Source: Rubrobacter sp.
GTDB lineage: Bacteria; Actinomycetota; Rubrobacteria; Rubrobacterales; Rubrobacteraceae
Direction: 5' to 3'
Length of the DNA: 27,087 bases
Assembly: GCA_016781635.1 (NCBI GenBank)
Contig: JADDPY010000688.1
Location: forward strand, 1,607-28,693
The notes beneath the pieces were generated by a model. The model searched no databases. It was not told the DNA's origin and worked only from the letters and a program-made list of their open reading frames with translations. This document shows positions 1-8,050 of this stretch, in pieces. Numbering within the stretch: the stretch's first letter is position 1; the number at the start of each line of letters is the position of its first letter. The position numbers and the translations under genes were made by a program.

Positions 1-526
1 CGCTCGTACCGATGACCCCCTCCTTACCCCGAGGAACCTCCCCGAGGCGGCCCCGCCCGTCCTTCGTGTCGTTCTCGACCCGAACCTGACCCTGAGCCCG
101 GAGAGCAAGCTCGCCGAGACGGCCGCCACGGAACCGGTGGTCGTCTTCGCGGGTGAGGGTGCAGACAGCGCGAAGAGGGACGAGGTGCTGGCGTGTGGCG
201 TGGAGGTCGTGACGGTGCCCCTTGCGGGTCCGGGCGGTGAGATGGACCTCGGTTATGTACTGGACGAGCTCGGGCGGCGCGGGATTCGCGGGGTGCTCGT
301 CGAGGGTGGCGGGGAGACGGTCGGGCGGTTCGTCCGCGAGGGCCTCGCCAACAAGATGACGTTGTTTTACGCGCCGAAGCTTCTGGGGGCCGGGGGGGCG
401 CCGCTTATGGGATCGCTTGTGGTTGATGCAGTCGGAGGTGCGCCGGGGTTCCGGGTCGAAGGGGTCGAGATGTTCGGGGAGGACGTCGCGTTGACGCTCT
501 ACCCGGCGAGAACGGAGGAGATCTAA
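1..526 (+). CDS. ribD: RibD, C-terminal reductase domain (5' end outside window)
   Basis: This is the 3' part of a riboflavin biosynthesis gene. The reading frame is open from base 2 and enters from upstream, so only about 174 residues are seen. They correspond to the RibD_C reductase domain, which reduces the ribosyl side chain of the pyrimidine intermediate with NADPH. Visible landmarks are ARTDDPLLT and RVVLD near the left edge, the substrate-loop motif VEGGGETVGRF (codons around 300-335), and APKLLGAGGAPLMG (around 373-414). The N-terminal deaminase domain, if this is a normal bifunctional RibD, lies outside the window. The stop TAA at 524-526 is one base before the ribE start, so the genes are probably co-transcribed and coupled. 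An internal GTG at 137 is not a credible start because homology continues upstream of it. Confidence 0.93.
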   Translation, partial: ARTDDPLLTPRNLPEAAPPVLRVVLDPNLTLSPESKLAETAATEPVVVFAGEGADSAKRDEVLACGVEVVTVPLAGPGGEMDLGYVLDELGRRGIRGVLVEGGGETVGRFVREGLANKMTLFYAPKLLGAGGAPLMGSLVVDAVGGAPGFRVEGVEMFGEDVALTLYPARTEEI

Positions 527-527
527 C

Positions 528-1175
528 ATGTTCACGGGGTTGGTCGAAGGGACGGGACGGATCGCCTCCCTCGGCGGAGGCGGGATGGCGCGGATCGAGG
601 TAGAAGCGGGCGGGGTCTCCGAAGGAGCGGAGATTGGGGACTCCGTGTCCGTAAACGGCACCTGCCTGACCGTCAACGAGATGCACGGCGAGAAGCTCGT
701 CTTCTACGCGATGCAGGAGACGCTAAGGCGGACGGCGCTCGGGGGGCTCGACGAGGGCGACACGGTCAACCTCGAACGCGCCATGACCCCCGAGAAGAGG
801 TTTGGGGGGCACATCGTGCAGGGGCACGTGGACGGCGTGGGAGAGGTTTTGCGCGTCACACCCGAGGGAGACGCGGAGATTTGGGAGTTCTCGGCCCCGG
901 AGAGCGTCCTCAGATATGCCGTCGAGAAGGGGAGCGTGTGCGTTGATGGGATCAGCCTTACTCTTGTTTCCGTCCGGGAGAGGTCTTTTACCGTCTCTAT
1001 CCTGCCGCAAACGAAGGAGGCGACGAACCTCGAGGGGCTCGCCCCTGGTGACCGGGTGAACCTGGAGGCGGACGTTATAGGAAAGTACGTGGAGCGGCTC
1101 CTCGGGCCCCGGTTGGGGAGCGGCGCGCACGGCAGTATTTCGCAAATATTCGAGAGGAGAGAAGATGCCGTTTAG
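528..1175 (+). CDS. ribE: Riboflavin synthase, alpha subunit
   Basis: The product (215 aa, the usual length) dismutates two 6,7-dimethyl-8-ribityllumazine molecules into riboflavin plus the pyrimidine precursor, the last step of riboflavin synthesis. The protein shows the two tandem lumazine-binding halves of the family: MFTGLVEGTGRI with GDSVSVNGTCLTV in the first, and GHIVQGHVDGVGEV with KGSVCVDGISLTLVSV in the second. The ATG at 528 is preceded by a strong ribosome binding site, GGAGGAG at 514-520, with 7 bases of spacing, which fixes the start. The last 11 bases overlap the ribBA start. The gene sits between ribD and ribBA in a compact operon. Confidence 0.96.
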   Translation: MFTGLVEGTGRIASLGGGGMARIEVEAGGVSEGAEIGDSVSVNGTCLTVNEMHGEKLVFYAMQETLRRTALGGLDEGDTVNLERAMTPEKRFGGHIVQGHVDGVGEVLRVTPEGDAEIWEFSAPESVLRYAVEKGSVCVDGISLTLVSVRERSFTVSILPQTKEATNLEGLAPGDRVNLEADVIGKYVERLLGPRLGSGAHGSISQIFERREDAV

Positions 1176-2367
1176 TCCGATAGATGAGGTCCTGGAGGAC
1201 ATCAGGGCCGGAAAGATGGTTATCGTCATAGACGACGAGGACCGCGAGAACGAGGGCGACCTGACGATGGCCGCCGAGCTCGTCACCGCCGACGACATAA
1301 ACTTCATGGCGACGTACGGTCGGGGGCTCATCTGCCTGCCGATGGCCGGGGAGATCGTCGACAAGCTCGAGATCCCGGACATGGCCACCCACAACTCCTC
1401 GCGCATGAACACGGCCTTCACGGCCTCCATCGAGGCGAAGGACGGCATCACGACCGGCATCTCGACCGCCGACCGTGCCCACACCTGCCGCGTCGCCGTC
1501 GACCCTGCCACCGGCCCCGACGACCTCGTCATGCCGGGACACATCTTCCCGTTGCGCGCCCGTCCCGGCGGCGTCTTGCAGCGTGCCGGCCAGACGGAGG
1601 CGGCGGTGGATCTTGCGCGCCTCGCGGGCATGACGCCTGCCGGCGTGATCTGCGAGATTATGAACGAAGACGGGACGATGGCTCGCGTCCCGGACCTCGA
1701 GAAGTTCTCCGAGGAGCACGGCGTCAAGCTCGTGACGACCGCCCAGATTATCGAGTACCGTCGCCGCTACGAGCGCCACGTGAAGTTCGCCGTGGAGGCT
1801 CGCCTGCCCACCGACCACGGCGAGTTCCGCCTGCGCGCCTACGAGAACGACGTGGACGATTTGACGCATCTCGCGCTCGTCATGGGCGAGCCCGAGGGCA
1901 AAGAAGATGTCCTCGTGCGCGTCCATTCCGCCTGCCTGACCGGCGACGCTCTGCACAGCTTGCGCTGCGACTGCGGAGAGCAGCTCGAGACCGCGATGTC
2001 CCAGATCGCCAAGGAGGGCGAGGGCGTCCTCGTGTACATGCAGCAGGAGGGTCGCGGCATCGGCTTGCTCAACAAGATGAGGGCTTATCACCTTCAAGAC
2101 AAGGGCCTCGACACGGTGGAGGCGAACCAGGAGCTCGGCTTCGCCCCCGACCTCAGGGACTACGGTCTCGGCGCCCAGATTTTGAAGGACCTGGATCTCT
2201 CGCGCATACGCCTGATGACCAACAACCTCACCAAGGTGGTAGGGCTCGGGGGCTTCGGGCTGGAGATCACCGAGAGGGTGCCGCTGGAGATCAAGCCCAA
2301 CGGCGAGAACGACCGCTATCTCCAGACGAAGAAGGAGAAGCTCAACCACGTCTTCGACAACAGCTAG
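1165..2367 (+). CDS. ribBA: Bifunctional DHBP synthase / GTP cyclohydrolase II
   Basis: A 400-residue fusion supplying both precursors of the riboflavin pathway. The N-terminal half (about 1-205) is 3,4-dihydroxy-2-butanone-4-phosphate synthase, acting on ribulose 5-phosphate: DDEDRENEGDL, GLICLP, TGISTADRAHT, HIFPLRARPGGVLQRAGQTE. The C-terminal half is GTP cyclohydrolase II, with the zinc cysteines in HSACLTGDALHSLRCDCG and the catalytic loop QQEGRGIGL. The conserved TNNPxK segment reads TNNLTK, a mild deviation. The start ATG at 1165 lies inside the end of ribE and has AGGAG at 1155-1159 with 5 bases of spacing, so it is likely translationally coupled. Confidence 0.96.
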   Translation: MPFSPIDEVLEDIRAGKMVIVIDDEDRENEGDLTMAAELVTADDINFMATYGRGLICLPMAGEIVDKLEIPDMATHNSSRMNTAFTASIEAKDGITTGISTADRAHTCRVAVDPATGPDDLVMPGHIFPLRARPGGVLQRAGQTEAAVDLARLAGMTPAGVICEIMNEDGTMARVPDLEKFSEEHGVKLVTTAQIIEYRRRYERHVKFAVEARLPTDHGEFRLRAYENDVDDLTHLALVMGEPEGKEDVLVRVHSACLTGDALHSLRCDCGEQLETAMSQIAKEGEGVLVYMQQEGRGIGLLNKMRAYHLQDKGLDTVEANQELGFAPDLRDYGLGAQILKDLDLSRIRLMTNNLTKVVGLGGFGLEITERVPLEIKPNGENDRYLQTKKEKLNHVFDNS

Positions 2368-2376
2368 GAGCCTGGC

Positions 2377-2883
2377 TTGAGCGAGCCGACCGTCATGGAA
2401 GGTCAACTCGACGCGGCGGGGCGGCGCTTTGCGATCGTCGCCTCCCGCTTCAACGACTTCATAGTCAAGGCATTACTCGACGGCGCCCTCGACGCCATCA
2501 AGCGTCACGGGGGCGACCTCGCCTCCGTCGACGTGGCGTGGGTCCCCGGGGCCTATGAGGTCCCGCTCGCGGCGAAGCGCTTCGCTCTCTCGGGGCGCTA
2601 TGACGCGGTCATAACCCTTGGAGCGGTGATCCGGGGTGCCACCGCCCACTTCGACTACGTCGCGGGGGGCGTCTCCGCCGGCATCTCCTCCGTCGCCCTG
2701 GAAACCAACGTGCCTATAGTTTTCGGCGTCCTGACGACGGAGAACATAGAGCAGGCCATCGAGCGCGCCGGAACCAAGGCCGGCAACCACGGCTTCGGGG
2801 CAGCCGTCACCGCCATCGAAATGGCCTCTCTCCTGGAGCATATCGACGCGTCACCCGCCTCCTCGGAGGTAGGGATGGTCTGA
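2377..2883 (+). CDS. ribH: 6,7-dimethyl-8-ribityllumazine synthase
   Basis: RibH condenses the RibD-derived pyrimidine with the RibB product to give the lumazine that RibE uses. It usually forms a pentameric or icosahedral shell. Family motifs visible in this 168-residue protein are ASRFND (substrate site), [29 protein letters not shown] with the conserved histidine, and [13 protein letters not shown] place the start at TTG 2377 because GGAG at 2367-2370 lies 6 bases upstream, overlapping the ribBA stop. An in-frame ATG at 2395 would also fit the family but has no visible ribosome binding site. This is the last gene of the rib operon and is followed by a hairpin. Confidence 0.94.
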   Translation: MSEPTVMEGQLDAAGRRFAIVASRFNDFIVKALLDGALDAIKRHGGDLASVDVAWVPGAYEVPLAAKRFALSGRYDAVITLGAVIRGATAHFDYVAGGVSAGISSVALETNVPIVFGVLTTENIEQAIERAGTKAGNHGFGAAVTAIEMASLLEHIDASPASSEVGMV

Positions 2884-2900
2884 AAGGTATTGAAAGAGAA

Positions 2901-2933
2901 GAGCCCCGGGCCTCCAGAAGAGGTCCGGGGCTC
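2901..2933. terminator. Bidirectional intrinsic terminator between ribH and rpmB
   Basis: A 12-bp stem (GAGCCCCGGGCC at 2901-2912 with GGTCCGGGGCTC at 2922-2933, one G-T wobble) closes a 9-base loop. It lies between the convergent ribH and rpmB stops. Read on the minus strand the stem is followed by TTCTCTTTC, a U-rich tail, so it looks like a proper intrinsic terminator for rpmB. On the plus strand no T-run follows, so termination of ribH there is less certain. Confidence 0.75.
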
Positions 2934-2957
2934 CGGGTTGTGGAAACGAAGGTTCGT

Positions 2958-3182
2958 TTAAGCCGTTGCGCCCTCGGTATAGCGGACGCTTGGGGCGGCC
3001 TTCTGGACCTTGAACGCTTTCAAGCAGGAGGTGCAGACGTACTCGCGCCTGACGGAGGTGCCTTCCTGGATGCGGATCTTCTGCAGGTTCGGGTTCCAGC
3101 GACGCCGGGTGGCGCGCAGGGAGTGGCTCCGGGCGTTACCGAAGTTAGGGCCCTTATTGCAGGAATAACAGACTTTCGCCAC
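2958..3182 (-). CDS. rpmB: 50S ribosomal protein bL28
   Basis: A 74-residue ribosomal protein of the large subunit and the only gene called on the minus strand. It starts MAKVCYSCNKGP and contains the basic L28 core ARSHSLRATRRRWNPNLQ. Two CxxC pairs (CYSC and CTSC) mark it as the zinc-ribbon form of L28. The start is GTG at 3182-3180, with AGGAG on the minus strand (plus positions 3190-3194) 7 bases upstream. It faces away from fakA across a 170-base divergent region and converges on ribH. As I recall, Bacillus also has rpmB antiparallel to the adjacent yloU-yloV (fakA) genes, so this orientation may be ancestral. Confidence 0.95.
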   Translation of the reverse strand: MAKVCYSCNKGPNFGNARSHSLRATRRRWNPNLQKIRIQEGTSVRREYVCTSCLKAFKVQKAAPSVRYTEGATA

Positions 3183-3273
3183 GAGAATTCTCCTGTGCTA
3201 GGATACCGGCCGTATCGGATGGGGCCCCAGGTGGTGGCTCGTGGCGCACGACCTCGATAGGCTCCGGGCGAAG

Positions 3274-3279
3274 ATTGTA
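3274..3279 (-). promoter_or_regulatory. Candidate -10 element for rpmB
   Basis: On the minus strand this reads TACAAT, one base from the TATAAT consensus. It would give a leader of roughly 85 bases before the rpmB GTG. No good -35 hexamer lies at 16-18 bases (TTGCCC is present but at only 14), so this is a moderate call based on the hexamer and its place in the divergent rpmB/fakA gap. Confidence 0.4.
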
Positions 3280-3314
3280 CACCAGTTTCCATCGGGCAAC
3301 ACCTAACACGCAGA

Positions 3315-3328
3315 GGCCCGCACGGGCC
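3315..3328. repeat. Short inverted repeat upstream of fakA
   Basis: GGCCCG-CA-CGGGCC forms a perfect 6-bp inverted repeat about 25 bases before the fakA ATG. It could be a small 5'-leader hairpin or a protein-binding palindrome. A TANNNT-type hexamer (TAAGAT, 3330-3335) follows it directly, but no -35 is visible. In a GC-rich genome such a short repeat may be chance. Confidence 0.35.
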
Positions 3329-3352
3329 ATAAGATGGGGAAGAGGAAGGTTG

Positions 3353-4993
3353 ATGAGCCGCACGGCCGAGCATCGCGAAGATGGGGTACTGCCTACGTCG
3401 GAGTTAAAGGTCGTCGTGGGGGCCGCCTATGCCGCCCTCAAGGCTCGGGCGGCGAAGATTGACGCCCTGAACGTCTACCCCGTACCGGACGGGGATACGG
3501 GGACCAACATGCTCCTCACGCTCCGCTCCGTGATGGAGGCGGTCTCGGCCTCGCCGGACTTGCGGGGGGAGGCCGCGGCCAAGGCCGTCTCCCGGGCCGC
3601 CCTCATGGGGGCGAGGGGTAACTCGGGCGTCATCCTCTCTCAGATTCTGCGCGGGGCATGCGAGAAGCTGGGGCATGCGCATTCTCTCGATGCGAAGGCC
3701 CTTGCCGAGGCACTCGGAGGCGCGAAGGAGCGGGCGTACTCCGCGGTGCGCGAGCCCGTCGAGGGGACGATGCTCTCGGTCGTCAAGGACGCGGCGGCGG
3801 CGGCCCAGGCCCTCGTCGAAGGCGGGAAGAGCGATCCCGTGGAGGTGCTACGGGAGGCCGCTCGCGCGGCGCACGAGTCGGTTCGGAGGACGCCGGAGCT
3901 TCTGAGGGTTCTGAGGGAGGCCGGGGTGGTGGACGCCGGCGGCTACGGGGTTGCGGTGATCCTGGACGCGTTGCGCGCCTCGCTGGCGGGGGAGGAGTTG
4001 GTTATCGACGGGGACGACGACGAGGCGGTCCCAAACGAGGGGCTACTCAAGAACACCGTCGAGCACTCTGCCGAGGAGGCGTGGGGCTACTGCACCGAGT
4101 TCGTCGTCAACGGTTTCTACGGCGATGCCGAGGAGTTCGGGGCCTGGATCCACGAGGTCGGCAAGAGCGTACTCGTGATCCCGGACGACGACCTGGTAAA
4201 GGTCCACCTCCACACCCAGGACCCCGGTGGCGCCATCTCTTACGCCGGCGGCTTCGGCCGTCTCTCCGGGGTCAAGGTGGAGGACATGGAGGCCCAGACT
4301 AGGGCCCGGGTAGAGCACGAGGCCCGGGAGGCGCCCACGGTCGATCTCGGGGTCGTCGTGGCGAGCCGGGGGGCGGGGAACCGCTCGTTCTTCGAGTCCA
4401 TGGGGGCAGTGGTTGTCGAGGGGGGGCAGGGCGCCAACCCGAGCACGGAGGACTTCGTCCGGGCCGTCGCCAAGGCGGGTGCCCGAACCGTGATCCTGCT
4501 GCCGAACAACAAGAACGTCGTCCCGACCGCGGAGCAGGTCGCGAGCCTCGTGGAAGTCGAGGTCAGGATCGTCGCGACGCAGACGATCGCGGGGGGTCTC
4601 GCGGCGATGGTCGGCTACGACTCCGAAGGGGAACCGGAGGAGGTCGTGGACGAGATGCGTGAGATCGTCTCCGGTTTGCGCTGTGGCGAGGTCACCCGGG
4701 CCGTCCGCGAGGCGCGCGTCGAGGGTCGCGAGGTGCCCGAGGGCGCTTACATCGGGCTTCTCGACGGTGAGATCGTCGCGGTCGAGCAGGGGGTCGAGGA
4801 CGCGGCTATACGCCTCGTGGAGAAGATGCTGGAGGAGGGGGCGGACGTCGTCACGCTGCTACGAGGGTACGGGATGGACGAGGGCTCCGCGAAGGGGGTA
4901 GCCGAGAAGATAAGGAACCTGGACGGGGCCATCGAGGTCGAGGTCAAGGACGGGGGGCAACCCCTCTATCCCTTGCAGCTGGTGGCCGAGTAA
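3353..4993 (+). CDS. fakA: Fatty acid kinase FakA (DhaL-type ATP-binding subunit, YloV)
   Basis: FakA phosphorylates fatty acids held by a FakB/DegV partner, giving acyl-phosphate for phospholipid synthesis in the cytoplasm. The N-terminal DhaL kinase domain has the Mg-ATP motif NVYPVPDGDTGTNM (residues about 40-53) and ARGNSGVILSQILRGA (about 87). The middle and C-terminal parts match the YloV/DAK-like architecture, including LHTQDPGGAISYA and LPNNKNVVPTAEQ. Length is 546 aa, normal for FakA. The ATG at 3353 has AGGA at 3343-3346 with 6 bases of spacing; the frame is open upstream to 3275 but those codons lack homology. The stop overlaps the next start (TAATG). The Asp23-type yloU gene that precedes fakA in Bacillus is absent. 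Confidence 0.92.
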   Translation: MSRTAEHREDGVLPTSELKVVVGAAYAALKARAAKIDALNVYPVPDGDTGTNMLLTLRSVMEAVSASPDLRGEAAAKAVSRAALMGARGNSGVILSQILRGACEKLGHAHSLDAKALAEALGGAKERAYSAVREPVEGTMLSVVKDAAAAAQALVEGGKSDPVEVLREAARAAHESVRRTPELLRVLREAGVVDAGGYGVAVILDALRASLAGEELVIDGDDDEAVPNEGLLKNTVEHSAEEAWGYCTEFVVNGFYGDAEEFGAWIHEVGKSVLVIPDDDLVKVHLHTQDPGGAISYAGGFGRLSGVKVEDMEAQTRARVEHEAREAPTVDLGVVVASRGAGNRSFFESMGAVVVEGGQGANPSTEDFVRAVAKAGARTVILLPNNKNVVPTAEQVASLVEVEVRIVATQTIAGGLAAMVGYDSEGEPEEVVDEMREIVSGLRCGEVTRAVREARVEGREVPEGAYIGLLDGEIVAVEQGVEDAAIRLVEKMLEEGADVVTLLRGYGMDEGSAKGVAEKIRNLDGAIEVEVKDGGQPLYPLQLVAE

Positions 4994-5808
4994 TGACGAT
5001 GGCGATCGTCACGGACTCGACGACGACCCTCCCGGAGGGGGTGCAGGAGCGGCCGGACCTGCTGGTGGTCCCGCTGACGTTCGGCTTCGGCCCGGACGAG
5101 ACCTACACCGACAAGGTGGACCTCTCGAACGCCGAGTTCTACGAGAAGCTCAAGACCTCTTCCCGTTTCCCGACCACCTCCCAGCCGCCGACCGGGGCGT
5201 TCGTCGAGGCATACGAATCTCTGGATGCCTACGACGACGTGCTCGTCCTGACGCTATCGAGCAAGCTCAGCGGGACGTACGAGTCGGCGCTCTCGGCTGC
5301 GGGGATGGTCGACCGGTCGGTGGAGGTGATCGACACCAAGAGCGCCGAGATGGGATCCGGGCTGATCCTGCTGGAAGTCCTCAGGGTTGCGGATGAAGGC
5401 GGCAGTTTCGAGGAGGTAAAGAGGGCCGCCGAGGGGGCAGTCCGCCGGTGCGGGATGTTCTTTGCCGTCGGCACCCTGGAGTACCTGGAGAAGAGCGGGC
5501 GTATAGGCAAGGCCCAACGTCTCCTTGGGACGGCCCTGGATATTCGTCCGGTTCTGCGGCTGGAGGATGGGGAGGTCGTGCCGCACAAGCGGGCGCGGGG
5601 CCGCAAACGCCAGATGGCTTCGATCGTGGACGAGGTCAAGCCGTTGATCGAGTCGGGGAGCCAGATCGCCTACGGTCAGGTGAACGCTTACGACGCGCTC
5701 TCCGACCTCAGGAGAGAGCTCGGGACTAGTGGTCGATTCGTCGCGGAGATCGGGGGCGTCGTCGGGTCCCACGTGGGGCCCGGTGCCTATGGCGTGGCCT
5801 ACCTATAA
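4993..5808 (+). CDS. DegV family fatty-acid-binding protein (FakB type)
   Basis: DegV/FakB proteins bind a fatty acid in a buried tunnel and present its carboxylate to FakA. This 271-residue protein begins AIVTDSTTTLPEG, the family N-terminus, and has the carboxylate-binding segment TLSSKLSGTYESA (residues about 87-99), VIDTKSAEMGSG, and EYLEKSGRIGKA followed by DIRPVLRLEDG. All are FakB hallmarks. It overlaps fakA by one base (TAATG), which strongly supports a FakA-FakB pair made in step. A second in-frame ATG at 4999 could also be the start. The chain length or saturation it prefers cannot be read from sequence. Confidence 0.93.
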   Translation: MTMAIVTDSTTTLPEGVQERPDLLVVPLTFGFGPDETYTDKVDLSNAEFYEKLKTSSRFPTTSQPPTGAFVEAYESLDAYDDVLVLTLSSKLSGTYESALSAAGMVDRSVEVIDTKSAEMGSGLILLEVLRVADEGGSFEEVKRAAEGAVRRCGMFFAVGTLEYLEKSGRIGKAQRLLGTALDIRPVLRLEDGEVVPHKRARGRKRQMASIVDEVKPLIESGSQIAYGQVNAYDALSDLRRELGTSGRFVAEIGGVVGSHVGPGAYGVAYL

Positions 5809-5869
5809 CGAGGCCCCCCAAGGGGCAGTCCGGGAGGCGGTTCATGCTCCTCGCCTCCCCGCGAGGACC

Positions 5870-7957
5870 ATGCTGCCGGAGTTGAGGGGGCGGCCCGTCA
5901 CCGAGCTCCCCGGCGTCGGTCCGCGGATCGCGGCGGCGCTGAAGGACCTCGGTGTGACGACGCTGGCCGACCTCGTCTCCCACTACCCCTCTCGCCACGA
6001 GGACCTTTCGAACGTCAAGGCGATCTCCGACCTGCGCGTTGGGGAGAAGGCGACGATCGTGGCGAGGGTCGTGAACGTAAAACCCGTGGGGCGTCCCGTG
6101 CGGGGACGGGCGCCGGGCCTCTCGGCGCAGCTCTACGACGGTACCGGGTACATGCCGGCGACCGTCTGGGGACGCGGCTGGCTCCTGAACCAGCTCGTCC
6201 CCGATACGTGGGTCGTGGCCTCCGGCGAGGTGCAGCGCAAGTACGGGCTGCAGCTCGCTACCAAGAGCATCGAGGTCGTCGACGATCCGGCGACCCTCGG
6301 GGAGTCCGCTCATGCCGGAAGGTTCGTTCCGGTCTACCCGGCGAACAAGGCCATCAACGCGCGCAGGGCACGCACGCTCATCCACCGCGCCCTCGACCGG
6401 GCCGGACGAATACTGGATCCCCTGCCGGCGGAGATACTCGCCCGGCACCGGCTCCCCAGCTTGCACGACGCGATACACGAGATCCACTTCCCCATGGACA
6501 GGGACGGTCTCAAGGAGGCGACGCGCAGGCTCGTCTTCCACGAGCTCTTTCTCATCCAGACCGGCCTCGCCGCCCGGAAGGTCCGCCTCGAGAAGACGGA
6601 GACGGGGCGCCGGCATCGGGGCGACGGTCACCTCCTGAACCCCTTCCTCAAGGCGTTGCCATTCGGGCTCACGGGAGCGCAGGAGCGTGTGATCGGGGAG
6701 GTTTTGGAGGGCATGCGCTCGGAGAAGCCGATGCGCCGGCTCCTCCAGGGCGATGTCGGGAGCGGCAAGACCGTCGTCGCCGTCGCGGGGCTCCTCTCGG
6801 CGGTCGAGTCCGGGGGGCAGGGCGCTATCATGGCCCCAACCGAAGTACTCGCCGAGCAGCACTACCTCTCCATCTCCGCGTCCCTCAAGGATCTGCCCGT
6901 GAACGTGGTCCTCCTGACGGGCTCCCAGGGCGCGACCGAGCGCCGCGCCGCGCTGGAAGCGGTGGCGAGCGGCGAGGCCCACGTCATCGTGGGTACGCAC
7001 GCCCTCATCCAGAAGGGCGTGGATTTCCAGAACCTCTCGCTCGTCGTCGTCGACGAGCAGCACCGCTTCGGGGTGGGCCAGCGGACGGAGTTCAAGGAGA
7101 AGGGGGTCACGCCGGACACGCTCATAATGACGGCGACGCCCATACCCAGAACCCTCTCACTCACGCTCTACGGAGACCTCGAGGTCTCGATACTGGACGA
7201 GCTGCCCCCGGGCAGGAAGCCCGTCGCCACCCGGGCCATCTCGGTCGCGGAGCGCTACGAGGCTTACGAGAGCATCGCGGAGGAGTTGGAGGCCGGGCGG
7301 CAGGCGTACGTCATATGCCCGCTCGTTGAGGAGTCGGAAGCTCTGGAGGACGTCCGGGCGGCCGAGGATCTGTACGACGAGCTCGTCGCCGAGATCTTCC
7401 CGGAGCGGCGCGTCGGCCTGCTGCACGGGAGGATGAAAGCCCAGGAGAAGCGCGAGGTGATGGCGGCGTTCCGTTCCCGGGAGATCGAGGTGCTCGTCGC
7501 CACCGTCGTCGTCGAGGTCGGGGTGGATGTACCGAACGCGAGCGCGATTATCATCGAGGGCGCCGAGCGCTTCGGCCTCTCCCAGCTTCACCAGCTTCGG
7601 GGCCGCGTCTGCCGTGGCCTGCACCCCCCGAAGTGCTTTCTCGTCGCGGACCCGAAGACCGACGACTCGCAGAAACGCCTCGACGCCCTCTGCGACCACC
7701 AGGACGGCTTCAAGCTCTCCGAGGTGGACCTCGCGATCAGGGGCGAGGGGACCCTCTTCGGGGCCCGCCAGAGCGGGATGCCGGACCTCAAGATCGCTAA
7801 GCTCCTCCGCGACATCGACATCCTCGTCGAGGCCCGCCGCGAGGCCTTCGCGCTCGTCGCCGAAGACCCGACGCTCCGCAAGCCTCACCACCGGCCGCTC
7901 AAACGCGAGGTCCGCGACCTGTTGGGCGAGGACGTGGACTGGCTGTTCAAAGAGTAG
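5870..7957 (+). CDS. recG: ATP-dependent DNA helicase RecG
   Basis: RecG is a superfamily 2 translocase that remodels stalled replication forks and branched recombination intermediates. From the ATG at 5870 the protein is 695 aa, the usual size. The N-terminus has the helix-hairpin-like LPGVGPRIAAALKDLG, followed by the wedge/OB region. Helicase motifs are LLQGDVGSGKT (Walker A, about 291-301), VVDEQHRFGV (about 392), MTATPIPRTL, VEVGVDVPNA, and motif VI QLRGRVCRG. The C-terminal RecG signature FGARQSGMPDLKIA is present. Motif VI normally reads GRVGRG; the Cys at residue 581 (codon 7610-7612) is unusual. The frame is open back to 5729 inside degV, but homology starts near 5870. GAGG at 5863-5866 is a close, weak ribosome binding site. 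Confidence 0.95.
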   Translation: MLPELRGRPVTELPGVGPRIAAALKDLGVTTLADLVSHYPSRHEDLSNVKAISDLRVGEKATIVARVVNVKPVGRPVRGRAPGLSAQLYDGTGYMPATVWGRGWLLNQLVPDTWVVASGEVQRKYGLQLATKSIEVVDDPATLGESAHAGRFVPVYPANKAINARRARTLIHRALDRAGRILDPLPAEILARHRLPSLHDAIHEIHFPMDRDGLKEATRRLVFHELFLIQTGLAARKVRLEKTETGRRHRGDGHLLNPFLKALPFGLTGAQERVIGEVLEGMRSEKPMRRLLQGDVGSGKTVVAVAGLLSAVESGGQGAIMAPTEVLAEQHYLSISASLKDLPVNVVLLTGSQGATERRAALEAVASGEAHVIVGTHALIQKGVDFQNLSLVVVDEQHRFGVGQRTEFKEKGVTPDTLIMTATPIPRTLSLTLYGDLEVSILDELPPGRKPVATRAISVAERYEAYESIAEELEAGRQAYVICPLVEESEALEDVRAAEDLYDELVAEIFPERRVGLLHGRMKAQEKREVMAAFRSREIEVLVATVVVEVGVDVPNASAIIIEGAERFGLSQLHQLRGRVCRGLHPPKCFLVADPKTDDSQKRLDALCDHQDGFKLSEVDLAIRGEGTLFGARQSGMPDLKIAKLLRDIDILVEARREAFALVAEDPTLRKPHHRPLKREVRDLLGEDVDWLFKE

Positions 7958-8050
7958 CCCTCACTCCCGGCTATACGGGTTGCGGGGGGGCGTCCGGGAA
8001 GGGCTTGTAGCCTTCGGGCCACGAGATAAGTTGTCTGAAGGAGGCTTCTG

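Noticed and set aside
1075..2406. Long antisense open frame (443 codons) opposite ribBA
   Set aside because: It is the complement of a well-supported gene and has no recognisable domain. High-GC coding DNA often leaves antisense frames open. The same applies to 5726-7063 (opposite recG), 8780-10144 (opposite rsmD-coaD) and 12065-13303 (opposite fabH).
3275..3352. Upstream extension of fakA
   Set aside because: The frame is open, but the codons have no family similarity, and a well-spaced ribosome binding site marks ATG 3353.
5729..5869. Upstream extension of recG into degV
   Set aside because: RecG similarity begins at about 5870; the extra 47 codons lie partly within degV and look like out-of-frame degV.
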